41,200 nucleotides of DNA from CAZOGW01 sp964579415 (GTDB lineage: Bacteria > Actinomycetota > Acidimicrobiia > Spongiisociales > UBA5794): assembly GCA_964579415.1 (NCBI GenBank), contig CAZOGW010000014.1:1-41200 (forward strand). Direction: 5' to 3'. This document shows, piece by piece, positions 7,138 through 15,490 of this stretch. The notes under the pieces were generated by a model. The model was not told the origin of the DNA. It was given only the letters and a program-made list of their open reading frames with translations, and did not search any database. The translations under genes were made by a program, and so were the position numbers. Within the stretch, counting starts at the first letter, position 1. Each line of letters opens with the position of its first letter.

Positions 7138-7902
7138 ATGACGACCCGTATCGAGCCCCCCACCCGGAAGGCCACCGCCGTGCCGGCCACCATCGTCGAG
7201 GACGCCGTCAAGGTCTACGGCTCCGGCGAGACCGAGGTGCGCGCCCTCGACGGCGTGTCCGTCGCCTTCCCCACGTCCCGCTTCACCGCCATCATGGGCC
7301 CTTCGGGGTCGGGCAAGTCGACGCTGATGCACTGCGCCGCCGGCCTCGACACTCTCACCTCGGGGAAGGTCGTCATCGACGGCGTCGATCTGGGCAGCCT
7401 GTCGGACAAGGACCTCACCATCTTGCGCCGCACCCACATCGGGTTCGTGTTCCAGGCGTTCAACCTGGTCCCCACGCTCGACGCCTACGAGAACATCGTC
7501 CTGCCGATGACCCTGGCCGGCGCCAAGCCGGACAGGAACTGGCTGGCGAGCGTGATCGACACCGTCGGCCTGGCGGACCGCCTCTCCCACCGCCCGTCGC
7601 AACTCTCCGGCGGCCAGCAGCAGCGGGTCGCCGTGGCCCGGGCGCTGGCGAGCCGGCCCCGGGTGATCTTCGCCGACGAGCCCACCGGCAACCTCGACTC
7701 GCACAGCGGCGGCGAGGTGCTCTCGTTCCTGCGGGACGCCGTAGACCGTATCGGCCAGACCGTGGTCATGGTCACCCACGACCCGGTGGCCGCCGCCCAC
7801 GCCGACGAGATCCTGTTCCTCGCCGACGGCCGCCTCGTCGACCAGATGGTGTCGCCCACTGCCGAGGCCGTCCTCGAGCGGATGAAAGAGATCGCGCCGT
7901 AG
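7138..7902 (+). CDS. ABC transporter ATP-binding protein, MacB/LolD type
   Basis: A 254-residue ATPase that would energise the permease encoded next. Walker A GPSGSGKST is near residue 54, the Q-loop is in VFQAFNLVPTL, signature LSGGQQQRVAVARAL is near 156, Walker B VIFADEPTGNLD is near 176 and the H-loop is VTHD. The order and wording are those of the MacB/LolD/FtsE subfamily, which partners FtsX-like permeases and usually exports peptides, lipoproteins or drugs. The ATG at 7138 is preceded by gagaggga nine bases upstream. An 18-residue N-terminal extension (TTRIEPPTRKATAVPATI) precedes the fold. The permease follows after 57 bases. Confidence 0.93.
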   Translation: MTTRIEPPTRKATAVPATIVEDAVKVYGSGETEVRALDGVSVAFPTSRFTAIMGPSGSGKSTLMHCAAGLDTLTSGKVVIDGVDLGSLSDKDLTILRRTHIGFVFQAFNLVPTLDAYENIVLPMTLAGAKPDRNWLASVIDTVGLADRLSHRPSQLSGGQQQRVAVARALASRPRVIFADEPTGNLDSHSGGEVLSFLRDAVDRIGQTVVMVTHDPVAAAHADEILFLADGRLVDQMVSPTAEAVLERMKEIAP

Positions 7903-7959
7903 GCGCCATCCCGGCCGACCCTTCCCGCTGCCCGTGCCACCTCCCAGGAGACTTCACCC

Positions 7960-10494
7960 ATGATCAAGATCGGCCTCAAAGGCCTTCTCGCACACAAGCG
8001 CCGCTTCATCGCCACCTGCCTCGCCGTCGTGGTCGGCGTCGCCTTCCTCGCCGGGACGCTGGTCTTCGGCGATACCGCCACCGCCTCGTTCGACGAGATG
8101 TTCTCCACCGGCAACGAGGGTATCGATGCCGTGGTGCGTGGCGACACCGCCATCGGCAGCGAGGAGTTGCAGCAGCGGATGCGGCTCGACGGCGCGCTGG
8201 TGGGCAGCCTCGCCGCCGTCGACGGGGTGGCCGCGGCGGCGCCCTCCATCGAGGCCCAGGGCCAGCTCGTCGGCGCCGACGGCACTCCCATCGGCGGAGA
8301 CGGGCCACCCACCTTCGCCGTCAACTGGATCGAGGACGCCGCGCTCAACCCCTACATCGTCGTCGAGGGTCGCGCCCCTGAGCAGAGTGGCGAGGTAGTC
8401 GTCAACGTCGGCGCTGCCGAGGCCGGCGGGCTGGCGCTGGGCGACCGCACCGTGGTGCGCACCCCGGCCCTGGTCGAGGTGGAGATCGTCGGCCTCGCCA
8501 CATACGGTGACTCCGAAAGCCTCAGCGGAGCCACCTTCACCGCCTTCACGCTTGAAGACGCCCAGCGATGGCTGCTCGACGGCGCCGACAAGGTCGATTC
8601 CGTCGTCCTCGCCGCCGCCGATGGTGTGAGCCAGGACGAGCTGGTGGAGCGCATCTCGTCCCACCTTCCCCAAGGCGCCGAGGCCATCACGGGCAGCGAC
8701 CTCACCGCCGAGCAGAACCAGGGCATCGCCGACGCCTTCCTCGGCTGGTTCGAGACGTTCCTGCTCGCCTTCAGCGGCATCGCGCTGCTGGTGGCGACCT
8801 TCAGCATCCACAACACGTTCTCCATCATCCTGGCCCAGCGCACCCGGGAGTCGGCGCTGCTGCGGGCCGTGGGAGCCTCCCGCGCCCAGGTGCTGCGCTC
8901 CATCGCCGTCGAGTCCCTGCTCGTGGGCGTGGTGGCGTCCGCCGTCGGTGTCGGCGCCGGGATCGGGCTGGCCCAGGCCATGAAGGGCTTCATCGACGCC
9001 GCGGCGCTCTCGATCGAACCCGCCAGCCTCGCCGTCGCCTTCGCGGTCGGCGTGGTAGTCACCCTCGTCGCCGGGATCTTCCCCGCCATCAAGGCGTCCC
9101 GGGTGGCGCCGATGGCTGCGCTGCGGGACGTCGCCGCCGAGAGCACCACGGTGTCGTGGGTGCGGGTGGGGCTGGGGGCGGTGCTCGCCGCAGGCGGGGT
9201 GGCCTTCGTCCTCGCCGCCGCCCTCGGCGACAACACGACGGCCTCGGCACGGTCGGACGCCCTGCTCATGGCGGGTGGCGGCGGCGTCGCCGCCATGACC
9301 GGGATGATCGTCCTCGGCCCGGCGTTCGCTCGACTGGCGGCGGGAGCGATCGGCGCTCCGCTGCGCGCCTGGCGGGGCATCTCCGGAGGCCTCGCCCGCC
9401 AGAACGCCATGCGCAACCCGAAGCGCACCGCCGGCACCGCCACCGCCCTGATGATCGGGGTCGCCATCGTCAGCCTCTTCACGGTGCTCGCCGCTTCCGC
9501 CAAGGCGTCGATCGACGACACGGTGGCGGGCGCCTTCGAGGGGGACTTCGTCATCATCAACGAGGGCTGGAGCGGCGTCGGGTTCGACCCGGCCATGGCC
9601 GCCGACCTGGCGGCGCTCCCCGAGGTCGACCTGGCCGCGGGCTGGGAGTCGGCGTACCTGCTGATCGACGGCGAGGAGAGTTACGCCGCGGTGGTCGACC
9701 CGGCCGCCCTGGACGCCCAGGTCGACCTCGACGTCGTCGCCGGATCCGTCGCCGATCTCGACGGAACCGGCCTCGCCGTGTCCGAGGGCTACGCCGAGCA
9801 GGAGGGCCTCGAGCTGGGATCGGTCGTCTCCGCCGGCTTCGCCGACGGCACCTCGATCGACCTCACCGTCGGCGCCGTGTTTGCCATGGACAGCCTCACC
9901 GGCGGCATCGTGCTCCCCACCGAGGTGTGGGCGCCCCATGCCGATCAGCGCATCCACGATCTCGTCCTCATCTCCCTCGCCGACGGAGTCGACACCGAGG
10001 CGGGACGCACCGCCGTCGAGGCTGTCGCCGACACCTACGGCGCCGGTGACGTGCAGGACCGCGGCCAGTACGTCGACTCTGTGGCCGGCGAGCTCAACCA
10101 GGTCCTCAACATCGTCTACGTGCTGCTGGCGCTGTCGATCGTCATCGCCCTGATGGGTATCGGCAACACCCTGTCGCTGTCGGTCCACGAGCGCACCGGG
10201 GAGCTGGGTCTGCTGCGGGCGGTCGGTCAGACCCGGAGCCAGCTCCGCACCATGGTGCGCTGGGAGTCCGTGATCATCGCCGTGTTCGGCACCCTGGGCG
10301 GCATCGGCCTGGGCATGTTCCTCGCCTGGGGCGTCGTCGGCGCCGCCGGCGAGGCGCTCGGCTCCTACGCCGCCCCGGTGGGCCAGCTCGCCGCGGTCGT
10401 CCTTGTTGGCGCCGGGGTAGGGGTGATCGCCGCCCTCCGCCCCGCCTGGCGAGCCTCCCGCCTCGACGTTCTTGAAGCGATCAGGGCGGAGTAG
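7960..10494 (+). CDS. ABC transporter permease, FtsX/MacB family (duplicated)
   Basis: An 844-residue membrane protein. It has an N-terminal helix (FIATCLAVVVGVAFLAGTLVF), a periplasmic-type MacB_PCD region to about residue 260, three helices of a first FtsX domain with the TRESALLRAVGASRAQVLRSIAVESLL motif near 295, then a second helix-soluble domain-FtsX unit ending with ERTGELGLLRAVGQTRSQLRTM and a last helix pair. This is the usual actinobacterial double-FtsX permease that works with one MacB-like ATPase. AGGAG lies nine bases before the ATG at 7960. The substrate is unknown; there is no accessory membrane-fusion protein nearby. Confidence 0.92.
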   Translation: MIKIGLKGLLAHKRRFIATCLAVVVGVAFLAGTLVFGDTATASFDEMFSTGNEGIDAVVRGDTAIGSEELQQRMRLDGALVGSLAAVDGVAAAAPSIEAQGQLVGADGTPIGGDGPPTFAVNWIEDAALNPYIVVEGRAPEQSGEVVVNVGAAEAGGLALGDRTVVRTPALVEVEIVGLATYGDSESLSGATFTAFTLEDAQRWLLDGADKVDSVVLAAADGVSQDELVERISSHLPQGAEAITGSDLTAEQNQGIADAFLGWFETFLLAFSGIALLVATFSIHNTFSIILAQRTRESALLRAVGASRAQVLRSIAVESLLVGVVASAVGVGAGIGLAQAMKGFIDAAALSIEPASLAVAFAVGVVVTLVAGIFPAIKASRVAPMAALRDVAAESTTVSWVRVGLGAVLAAGGVAFVLAAALGDNTTASARSDALLMAGGGGVAAMTGMIVLGPAFARLAAGAIGAPLRAWRGISGGLARQNAMRNPKRTAGTATALMIGVAIVSLFTVLAASAKASIDDTVAGAFEGDFVIINEGWSGVGFDPAMAADLAALPEVDLAAGWESAYLLIDGEESYAAVVDPAALDAQVDLDVVAGSVADLDGTGLAVSEGYAEQEGLELGSVVSAGFADGTSIDLTVGAVFAMDSLTGGIVLPTEVWAPHADQRIHDLVLISLADGVDTEAGRTAVEAVADTYGAGDVQDRGQYVDSVAGELNQVLNIVYVLLALSIVIALMGIGNTLSLSVHERTGELGLLRAVGQTRSQLRTMVRWESVIIAVFGTLGGIGLGMFLAWGVVGAAGEALGSYAAPVGQLAAVVLVGAGVGVIAALRPAWRASRLDVLEAIRAE

Positions 10495-10555
10495 CGGCGA
10501 GGTACCCAGCGACAACCATATAGACACGCGTAGAACAGCGTCATATCATTCCACC

Positions 10556-10584
10556 AAGGGCTCGGGCGATACGCCTGAGCCCTT
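10556..10584 (+). terminator. Hairpin after the permease gene
   Basis: AAGGGCTC and GAGCCCTT pair perfectly and are extended by GGGC/GCCT to about 12 base pairs around a GATAC loop. It sits 62 bases after the permease stop and 19 before the antitoxin start. There is no T-run, so it may be an intrinsic terminator of the weak actinobacterial kind or an operator-like dyad for the toxin-antitoxin pair. Confidence 0.5.
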
Positions 10585-10602
10585 CGTGACAGAGGACGCG
10601 CA

Positions 10603-10875
10603 ATGCACAACGTTATGCTCGATGCAATGACACAGGTTGTGGTTCGGATCAGCAATCGGCTCGCCGAGGCCCTCGACGATCTCGTTGCTCGAGGTATAGC
10701 GGAGACTCGTTCCGACGCGGTGCGGCAGGCGATCGAGACGTTCGTGGACATCGAGCAGCGCAAACGGATCGGTGACGAGATCGTGGCCGGCTACGAGAGG
10801 CTTCCGCAGACCGAGGATGAATACCGGGGAGCAGACGAAGCCACGCTCAGGATGATCGCCGAGGAGCCGTGGTGA
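10603..10875 (+). CDS. Ribbon-helix-helix antitoxin (MazE/CopG-like)
   Basis: A 90-residue protein with the N-terminal ribbon-helix-helix pattern QVVVRISNRLAEALDDLVARGIAETRSDAVRQAIETF, the DNA-binding dimer fold of many antitoxins. An acidic C-terminal tail (ERLPQTEDEYRGADE) follows, of the kind that covers a toxin active site. ATG 10603 is chosen because GAGG lies seven bases upstream, although homology begins near the ATG at 10627. It overlaps the toxin start and would repress the pair while neutralising the toxin. Confidence 0.85.
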   Translation: MHNVMLDAMTQVVVRISNRLAEALDDLVARGIAETRSDAVRQAIETFVDIEQRKRIGDEIVAGYERLPQTEDEYRGADEATLRMIAEEPW

Positions 10876-11180
10876 TCCCGGCACAGGGTGACATCTGGTG
10901 GGCGGAGGCAGAAGACAAGCGGAGGCCGGTTCTCGTGGTGACTCGATCACAGGCCGTCCGGGTGCTCACGTGGATCACGGTGGCTCCCATCACCCGGACG
11001 ATTCGAGGTATCCCCACGGAGATACCGCTGGGGCCTGAGGAGGGATTGCCGGTCCCGAGCGTGGCGACCTTCGACAACCTGCAACGGGTACGCCGGACCC
11101 TCCTCACCGCCCGTCTGGGATCTCTTGTCGCCCCGCGCCTGGAGATCTGCCGAGCGCTGTCCGCTCTTGCCGACTGCTGA
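10872..11180 (+). CDS. mazF: MazF/PemK family endoribonuclease toxin
   Basis: A 102-residue toxin. IPAQGDIWWAEAEDKRRPVLVVTRSQA is the classic MazF opening, with the RRP segment that helps form the RNA site. ITVAPITRTIRGIPTEIPL and DNLQRVRRTLLTARLGSL complete the SH3-like barrel. MazF enzymes cut single-stranded mRNA at short motifs; the cut site cannot be read from sequence. GTG 10872 overlaps the antitoxin stop (GTGA) and has GAGGAG five bases upstream; GTG 10869 is an alternative adding one residue. The pair stands alone between the ABC transporter and bL37, and is probably a locally acquired module. Confidence 0.88.
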   Translation: MIPAQGDIWWAEAEDKRRPVLVVTRSQAVRVLTWITVAPITRTIRGIPTEIPLGPEEGLPVPSVATFDNLQRVRRTLLTARLGSLVAPRLEICRALSALADC

Positions 11181-11280
11181 CCCGGGTATCGGTCGATCGA
11201 GACGCCTCCTCCACGTTGGCCTGTTCCGCGACGAGCCGGACGTCAATGAGGATGTCGGAGGAAAGGCTCCGAGCGCGACG

Positions 11281-11312
11281 AAGCCGCCTCCGCAGTCAGC
11301 GCGAGGCGGCTT
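11281..11312. terminator. Bidirectional terminator between mazF and bL37
   Basis: AAGCCGCCTC (11281-11290) pairs perfectly with GAGGCGGCTT (11303-11312) around a 12-base loop, with TTT closing the + strand side. It begins six bases beyond the bL37 stop on the reverse strand and about 100 bases after mazF, so it can serve both converging genes. The stretch 11181-11280 holds nothing else recognised. Confidence 0.7.
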
Positions 11313-11318
11313 TGTGGC

Positions 11319-11402
11319 TCAACCGCGACCGGCGTTGGGACGCCGACCGTGGTTCGCCTTGCTGCGACGGGCGCGCAGCTTGCGACGCTTTGCCTTTGCC
11401 AT
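11319..11402 (-). CDS. 50S ribosomal protein bL37
   Basis: A 27-residue, extremely basic peptide starting MAKAKRRKLRARRSKANHG and ending RRPNAGRG. This is the pattern of the very small actinobacterial large-subunit protein bL37, which was found in mycobacterial ribosome structures and reads there like MxKRGRKRRARRKKxANHGKRPN. It is easily missed because of its size. The start codon is the ATG complementary to 11400-11402; there is no clear Shine-Dalgarno sequence, so translation may be leaderless. A strong hairpin follows six bases after the stop. It is transcribed away from the DUF192 gene. Confidence 0.85.
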   Translation of the reverse strand: MAKAKRRKLRARRSKANHGRRPNAGRG

Positions 11403-11445
11403 GGGCGGAAGGCTAACAGGAGCGACACCGGTACCCCGAATCGGG

Positions 11446-11844
11446 GTGCTGACAGCTCCGAGCGGCTGGCGGCGGGATCGAGTCGTGATCGCGGCGACAC
11501 GTCGTGAGCGCCGGCGCGGGCTGCAACCGTGGAGCCTCGGGGCCACCCTCGTCCTCCCGGTGTCGTCGGTGCACGGGTTCGGCATGGCAGAGACGCTGCT
11601 GGTCGCCGGAGTCGACGCCGAGGGCCGTGTGATGGGGAGCCGACCGCTGCAGCCTCGCCGCCTCGTCACCTTCCCCGGGGCGGTGGCCATCGTTGAGATG
11701 CCCCAGGGCAGCGATCCGCCGCCCAAGGGCGCCGTCCTCTCCTGGAGCTCTCCTAGTCTTGGCTGGTGCCAGGGCGACTCTTCATCTGTGCCACTCCCAT
11801 CGGCAATCTGGGCGACGTCAGCAGCCGTCTCGTCGAAACGCTGA
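11446..11844 (+). CDS. DUF192 family protein
   Basis: About 132 residues with the DUF192 pattern. VVIAATRRERRRGLQPWSL matches the usual A.T...RARGL opening. GFGMAETLLVAGVDAEGRVM replaces the common F.M.N..LDVVFLD..G.V, and FPGAVAIVEMPQG matches the A..VLE.PAG end. The family has no settled biochemical function. The start is uncertain: GTG 11446 is preferred, but the in-frame ATG 11401 is possible and would share a CATG with the divergent bL37 start. The frame runs 79 bases into rsmI, which is unusual; a natural end would be near 11755, so a lost stop or small frameshift is possible. Confidence 0.6.
   Translation: MLTAPSGWRRDRVVIAATRRERRRGLQPWSLGATLVLPVSSVHGFGMAETLLVAGVDAEGRVMGSRPLQPRRLVTFPGAVAIVEMPQGSDPPPKGAVLSWSSPSLGWCQGDSSSVPLPSAIWATSAAVSSKR
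11754..11759 (+). promoter_or_regulatory. -10 box of rsmI
   Basis: TAGTCT ends six bases before the rsmI GTG at 11766 and no ribosome site is present. Transcription would start at about the start codon, giving a leaderless mRNA. Confidence 0.45.
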
Positions 11845-12596
11845 GCAAGGCAGACGTCGTCTTCGCCGAAGACACCCGGCGGGTCCGCAAGCTGCTCACC
11901 CATCTCGGTCTCGCCAAGCCGGTGCAGTCCTACTTCGTCGGCAACGAGGGCGCCCGTGCCGCTGAGCTGGCGGACCGCCTCGAGGCGGGGGAGACGGTGG
12001 CGCTGGTCTCAGACGCCGGGGTACCCGGCATCGCCGACCCCGGTCTCACTGCGGTGCGGGTGGCCCGCAAGGTGGGAGCGGCCGTCTCCGCCATCCCGGG
12101 GCCCAGCGCCGTCACCACCGCGCTGGCCGCCTCGGGGATGCCGGGGGACCGTTTCGTGTTCGAGGGCTTCCTACCCCGTAAGGGAGCCGACCGCGCCGCC
12201 CGCCTAGCCGCCATCGCCGCCGAGGAACGCACCGTGGTCCTCTTCGCCGCCAAGAGGCGCCTCGGTGAGGACCTGGCAGATCTCGCCGCCTCCGCGGGGC
12301 CCGACCGGGCGGTGGTGGTGACCCGCGAGCTCACCAAAATGCACGAGGAGTTGTGGTGGGGCACCCTCGCCGAGGCGGCGCGGCACTGGGGAGGGGAGGC
12401 ACCGCTCGGCGAGCTGACGCTGGTGATAGCCGGCGCCGAGCCGGCGCTGCCCGACGTCGATGCAGCGCTCGAGGACGTGGTCAGGGCACGCGCCGGAGGC
12501 GCACCGCTCTCGGGAGCGGTACGCGAAGCGGCACGCCGCCACGGCGTCGACCGCGGCGAACTCTATGACAGGGCTCTCGCCGAAGAGGCGCGCTAG
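11766..12596 (+). CDS. rsmI: 16S rRNA (cytidine(1402)-2'-O)-methyltransferase RsmI
   Basis: RsmI methylates the ribose of C1402 in the decoding centre of 16S rRNA. The 276 residues show the tetrapyrrole-methylase fold motifs in order: LFICATPIGNLGDVSSR at the N-terminus, EDTRRVRKLLTHLGL near residue 37, LVSDAGVPGIADPG near 80, IPGPSAVTTALAASG near 112 and FEGFLPRKG near 134. The GTG start at 11766 gives the standard N-terminus. The stop is only four bases from the converging AbrB gene. The rRNA methylase gene rsmA lies 3 kb downstream. Confidence 0.95.
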   Translation: MPGRLFICATPIGNLGDVSSRLVETLSKADVVFAEDTRRVRKLLTHLGLAKPVQSYFVGNEGARAAELADRLEAGETVALVSDAGVPGIADPGLTAVRVARKVGAAVSAIPGPSAVTTALAASGMPGDRFVFEGFLPRKGADRAARLAAIAAEERTVVLFAAKRRLGEDLADLAASAGPDRAVVVTRELTKMHEELWWGTLAEAARHWGGEAPLGELTLVIAGAEPALPDVDAALEDVVRARAGGAPLSGAVREAARRHGVDRGELYDRALAEEAR

Positions 12597-12600
12597 CGGG

Positions 12601-12840
12601 TCAGGCGCCCGCCAGCTCGTTGCGGCAGGTGACACACACGCCGCGGCTGCGGTAGCTGCCGACGTCTTCCGTCGACCCGCAGAAGACGCATACCGCGTCC
12701 AGTTTGCGCAGCACGATGGCGTCGGCATCGACCGAGATCGCCAGTTGGTCGCCCTCCCTGATGTTGAAGAGGCGGCGAGTCTCGGCAGGAACGACGATCC
12801 TTCCCAGGTCGTCGATCTTCCGAACCATCCCTGTGCTCAT
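12601..12840 (-). CDS. AbrB/SpoVT-type DNA-binding protein with zinc ribbon
   Basis: A 79-residue transcription factor. Residues 1-48 (MSTGMVRKIDDLGRIVVPAE to IVLRKL) are a SpoVT-AbrB swapped-hairpin DNA-binding domain. The C-terminal part holds a zinc ribbon with C51, C54, C69 and C72 (CVFC and CVTC pairs). The start is clear: GGGAGGG lies six bases before the ATG. It is convergent with rsmI and divergent from metG, separated from the latter by 189 bases, which could hold both promoters. Relatives in Bacillus act as transition-state regulators; targets here are unknown. Confidence 0.88.
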   Translation of the reverse strand: MSTGMVRKIDDLGRIVVPAETRRLFNIREGDQLAISVDADAIVLRKLDAVCVFCGSTEDVGSYRSRGVCVTCRNELAGA

Positions 12841-13029
12841 GTGCGCCCTCCCTCGTTGGCAACAACCCGGGGCGCACCAGCAAGTGCGACGTTCATGCTC
12901 TACTCCCAGGCCGAATCCAGGTTCGGGACCGAAGCATAGGGCCGGTCGCGGGGTACCGGGTACATCTGCCTGGCCGCTTTCGGCCAGACCGGGAACGCCG
13001 GGAGGGCGGTACCATCCGCCGCCCCACCT

Positions 13030-14727
13030 GTGGATGTGGTCACCATCTCCGACGCCCCAGCCAAGAACGTCCTCGTCTGCCTGGCCTGGCCCTACGCCAG
13101 CGGTTCGCGCCATCTGGGCCACATGGCCGGCGTCTACGTGCCCGCAGACATATTCGCCCGCTTCCACCGCGCCATCGGCGACAACGTGCTCATGGTGTCC
13201 GGTTCCGACGTGCACGGCACCCCCATCACGGTGCGCGCCGAGCAGGAGGGCGTCGAGCCGCAGGAGATCGTCGACCGCTACCACGCAGAGTTCCTCGACT
13301 ACTGGGCCAAGCTCGGCATCTCGTGGGATCTGTACACATCGACCGGGACCGACAACCACCGCGAGGTCACCTGGGACGTGTTCCGCCGGCTGCGGGACCA
13401 CGGCTACATCGACCGCCAGGCCTCCCGGCAGTACTTCGACCCGGAGGCGGGGCGGTTCCTCCCCGACCGGTACGTGGAGGGCACCTGCCCCCACTGCGGG
13501 TACGGGCAGGCACGGGGTGACCAGTGCGACAACTGCGGGCGCCAGCTCGACCCGATCGACCTCGTCGAGCCGCGCAGCCGCATCTCGGGCGCCACCCCGG
13601 TGATGCGCGACACCGAGCACTACTTCATCCGCCTCTCCGCCCTCCAGGACGACCTGCTCGCCTGGCTGCGCACCCGGCAGGGCTGGCGCCGCCACGTACT
13701 GAACACCGCCATCGGCTTCACCGAGGAGGGCCTCCACGACAGGGCCATCACCCGTGACCTCACCTGGGGTGTCCCGATCCCGCCCGAGTCCGACGACCTC
13801 GGTGAGGGCAAGCGCATCTACGTGTGGTTCGAGGCGGTGATCGGCTACCTGTCCGCATCCAAGGAGTGGGCACAGCGCTCCGGCGACCCCGAGGCGTGGC
13901 GGCAGTGGTGGGAGGACCCCGACGCCGAGTCGTACTACTTCGTCGGCAAGGACAACATCGTCTTCCATACCGTGATCTGGCCCTGCGAGATCATCGGCTA
14001 TCGCGGCCTCAACCTGCCCACCGACGTCCCCGCCAACCAGTACGTCACCTTCGGCGGGGAGAAGGCGTCGGCCAGCCGCGGCGTGGGCCGCTCGGTGAGC
14101 TGGTACACCGAGCGCCTCGAGCCCGACGCCCTCCGCTTCGCCCTGGCGTCGGTGCTCCCCGAGCAGAACGACACCGAGCTCAGCGACGGCGAGATCGTGC
14201 GCCGGGTCAACGACGAGCTGGTGGCCACCTGGGGGAACCTGGTGCACCGGGTGGTGTCGATGACCCACCGCTACTTCGACGGGGTGATCCCCGCTCCAGG
14301 CGACCTGGACGGCCCCGACCGGGAACTGCTCGCCGACATCGGCGCCATGCTGGGCGAGGTGCGCCAGGCGATCCTGGCGGTCAAATTGCGCCACGGTCTC
14401 CAGCTCGCCATGGCCGGCGCCCAGGAGGTCAACGCCTACCTCAACGAGCGGGCGCCGTGGAAGACGGCGCGCCAGGACCTGGAGCGCACCGGCACCACGC
14501 TGCACACCGCCCTCACCGCCATCGGCGCCGTCGCCGCGGCGCTGGCTCCCTACCTGCCGTTCACCAGCCCCCGGGTGCTGGAGACCCTCGGCGTGGAGAT
14601 CCCGCCGACGGGGGCCCGACTCGAGGTTCCGGCGATCGCACCGGGCACCGTCCTCGGCGAGCCGGTGCCGCTTTTCACCAAGATCGAGCCGGGGACACTC
14701 GACGAGGACGGCGACGGGGCGGGTTGA
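13030..14727 (+). CDS. metG: Methionine--tRNA ligase
   Basis: A 565-residue class I MetRS that charges tRNA-Met. The HIGH-type motif is HLGH (residues 28-31). SDVHGTPI and the knuckle CPHC...CDNCG from residue 153 make the zinc-bearing connective peptide. GVPIP, WFEAVIGYLSA and VGKDNIVFHTVIWP are standard. The KMSKS loop reads KASAS (from K345), an unusual variant that keeps the first lysine but not the second. There is no C-terminal EMAP-type tRNA-binding domain, so this is the short form. GTG 13030 is the chosen start; TACCAT at 13010-13015 may be its -10 box. tatD starts one base after the stop codon. Confidence 0.94.
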   Translation: MDVVTISDAPAKNVLVCLAWPYASGSRHLGHMAGVYVPADIFARFHRAIGDNVLMVSGSDVHGTPITVRAEQEGVEPQEIVDRYHAEFLDYWAKLGISWDLYTSTGTDNHREVTWDVFRRLRDHGYIDRQASRQYFDPEAGRFLPDRYVEGTCPHCGYGQARGDQCDNCGRQLDPIDLVEPRSRISGATPVMRDTEHYFIRLSALQDDLLAWLRTRQGWRRHVLNTAIGFTEEGLHDRAITRDLTWGVPIPPESDDLGEGKRIYVWFEAVIGYLSASKEWAQRSGDPEAWRQWWEDPDAESYYFVGKDNIVFHTVIWPCEIIGYRGLNLPTDVPANQYVTFGGEKASASRGVGRSVSWYTERLEPDALRFALASVLPEQNDTELSDGEIVRRVNDELVATWGNLVHRVVSMTHRYFDGVIPAPGDLDGPDRELLADIGAMLGEVRQAILAVKLRHGLQLAMAGAQEVNAYLNERAPWKTARQDLERTGTTLHTALTAIGAVAAALAPYLPFTSPRVLETLGVEIPPTGARLEVPAIAPGTVLGEPVPLFTKIEPGTLDEDGDGAG

Positions 14728-14728
14728 G

Positions 14729-15490
14729 GTGGCGCCGGTGTGGGTCGACAGTCACTGCCACCTCTTCCTGGCCGACCCGCCGCCGGGTGACCTCCTCGAC
14801 GAGGCGGCCGCCGCCGGCGTCGCCTGGGTGATGTGTCCCGGCACCGACCTGGAGTCGTCGCTGCAGGCGCGCCGCATCGCCGCCGACCACCCGGGACGGG
14901 TGGCGTGGTCGGCGGGGCTCCACCCTCACGACGCCTCCCGCTGGCCCGCCACCGGCGCCCGTATCGCCGCGCTGGCCGCCGACGCCGCCGCGGTGGGGGA
15001 GTGCGGCCTCGACTACTACCGCAACCTGTCACCCGCCGGGGACCAGCGGGTCGCCTTCGCCGCCCAGCTCGCCCTTGCCTCCGAGCTGGGGAAGCCGGCG
15101 ATCATCCACTGCCGCGACGCTTTCGCCGACGTGCACGCCGCCCTCGTCGATGCCGGACTGGGGGAGAGGGCCGTGCTGCACTGCTGGACCGGCGGGCCCC
15201 GGTGGACGAGCCGTTTCGCCGAACTGGGGGTGACGTTCTCGTTCGCCGGCCCGGTCACCTTCACCACCGGAGACACCGTGCGGCGGGGTGCGGCGGCGGC
15301 GCCTCCGCAGCGCACCATGGTGGAGACCGACACCCCCTACCTGAGCCCGGAGCCGCACCGCGGCGAGGCCAACCGCCCGGCTCGGGTCCCGCTGATCGGC
15401 GCGATGCTGGCACAGGTGTGGGGGATGGACCCCGACGAGGTGGCCCGCCTCACCACGGGGACCGCCACCCGGGTCCTGGGAACACCGTGA
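14729..15490 (+). CDS. tatD: TatD family metal-dependent DNase
   Basis: A 253-residue TIM-barrel hydrolase. Metal ligands are visible in VDSHCHLF at the N-terminus, VGECGLDYYR near residue 90, IIHCRDAF near 125, LHCWTGG near 150 and ETDTPYLSPEPHRG near 200. TatD enzymes are 3'-5' exonucleases and D-aminoacyl-tRNA deacylase-like hydrolases. The start is GTG 14729; GTG 14738 would trim three residues. The stop overlaps rsmA as GTGA, giving a tight metG-tatD-rsmA-ispE run. In mycobacteria rpfB stands between tatD and rsmA; it is absent here. Confidence 0.93.
   Translation: MAPVWVDSHCHLFLADPPPGDLLDEAAAAGVAWVMCPGTDLESSLQARRIAADHPGRVAWSAGLHPHDASRWPATGARIAALAADAAAVGECGLDYYRNLSPAGDQRVAFAAQLALASELGKPAIIHCRDAFADVHAALVDAGLGERAVLHCWTGGPRWTSRFAELGVTFSFAGPVTFTTGDTVRRGAAAAPPQRTMVETDTPYLSPEPHRGEANRPARVPLIGAMLAQVWGMDPDEVARLTTGTATRVLGTP

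Noticed and set aside
7954..10527. Reverse-strand open frame of more than 850 codons opposite the permease gene
   Set aside because: It is a codon-structure shadow of the FtsX permease in GC-rich DNA: composition is low complexity (Gly, Asp, His, Arg), with no recognisable domain, while the + strand encodes a clear membrane protein.
12841..14505. Upstream extension of the AbrB frame to a 634-residue reverse-strand protein
   Set aside because: The extension lies opposite metG and has no family-like content. The AbrB domain begins at ATG 12840 with a GGGAGGG site.
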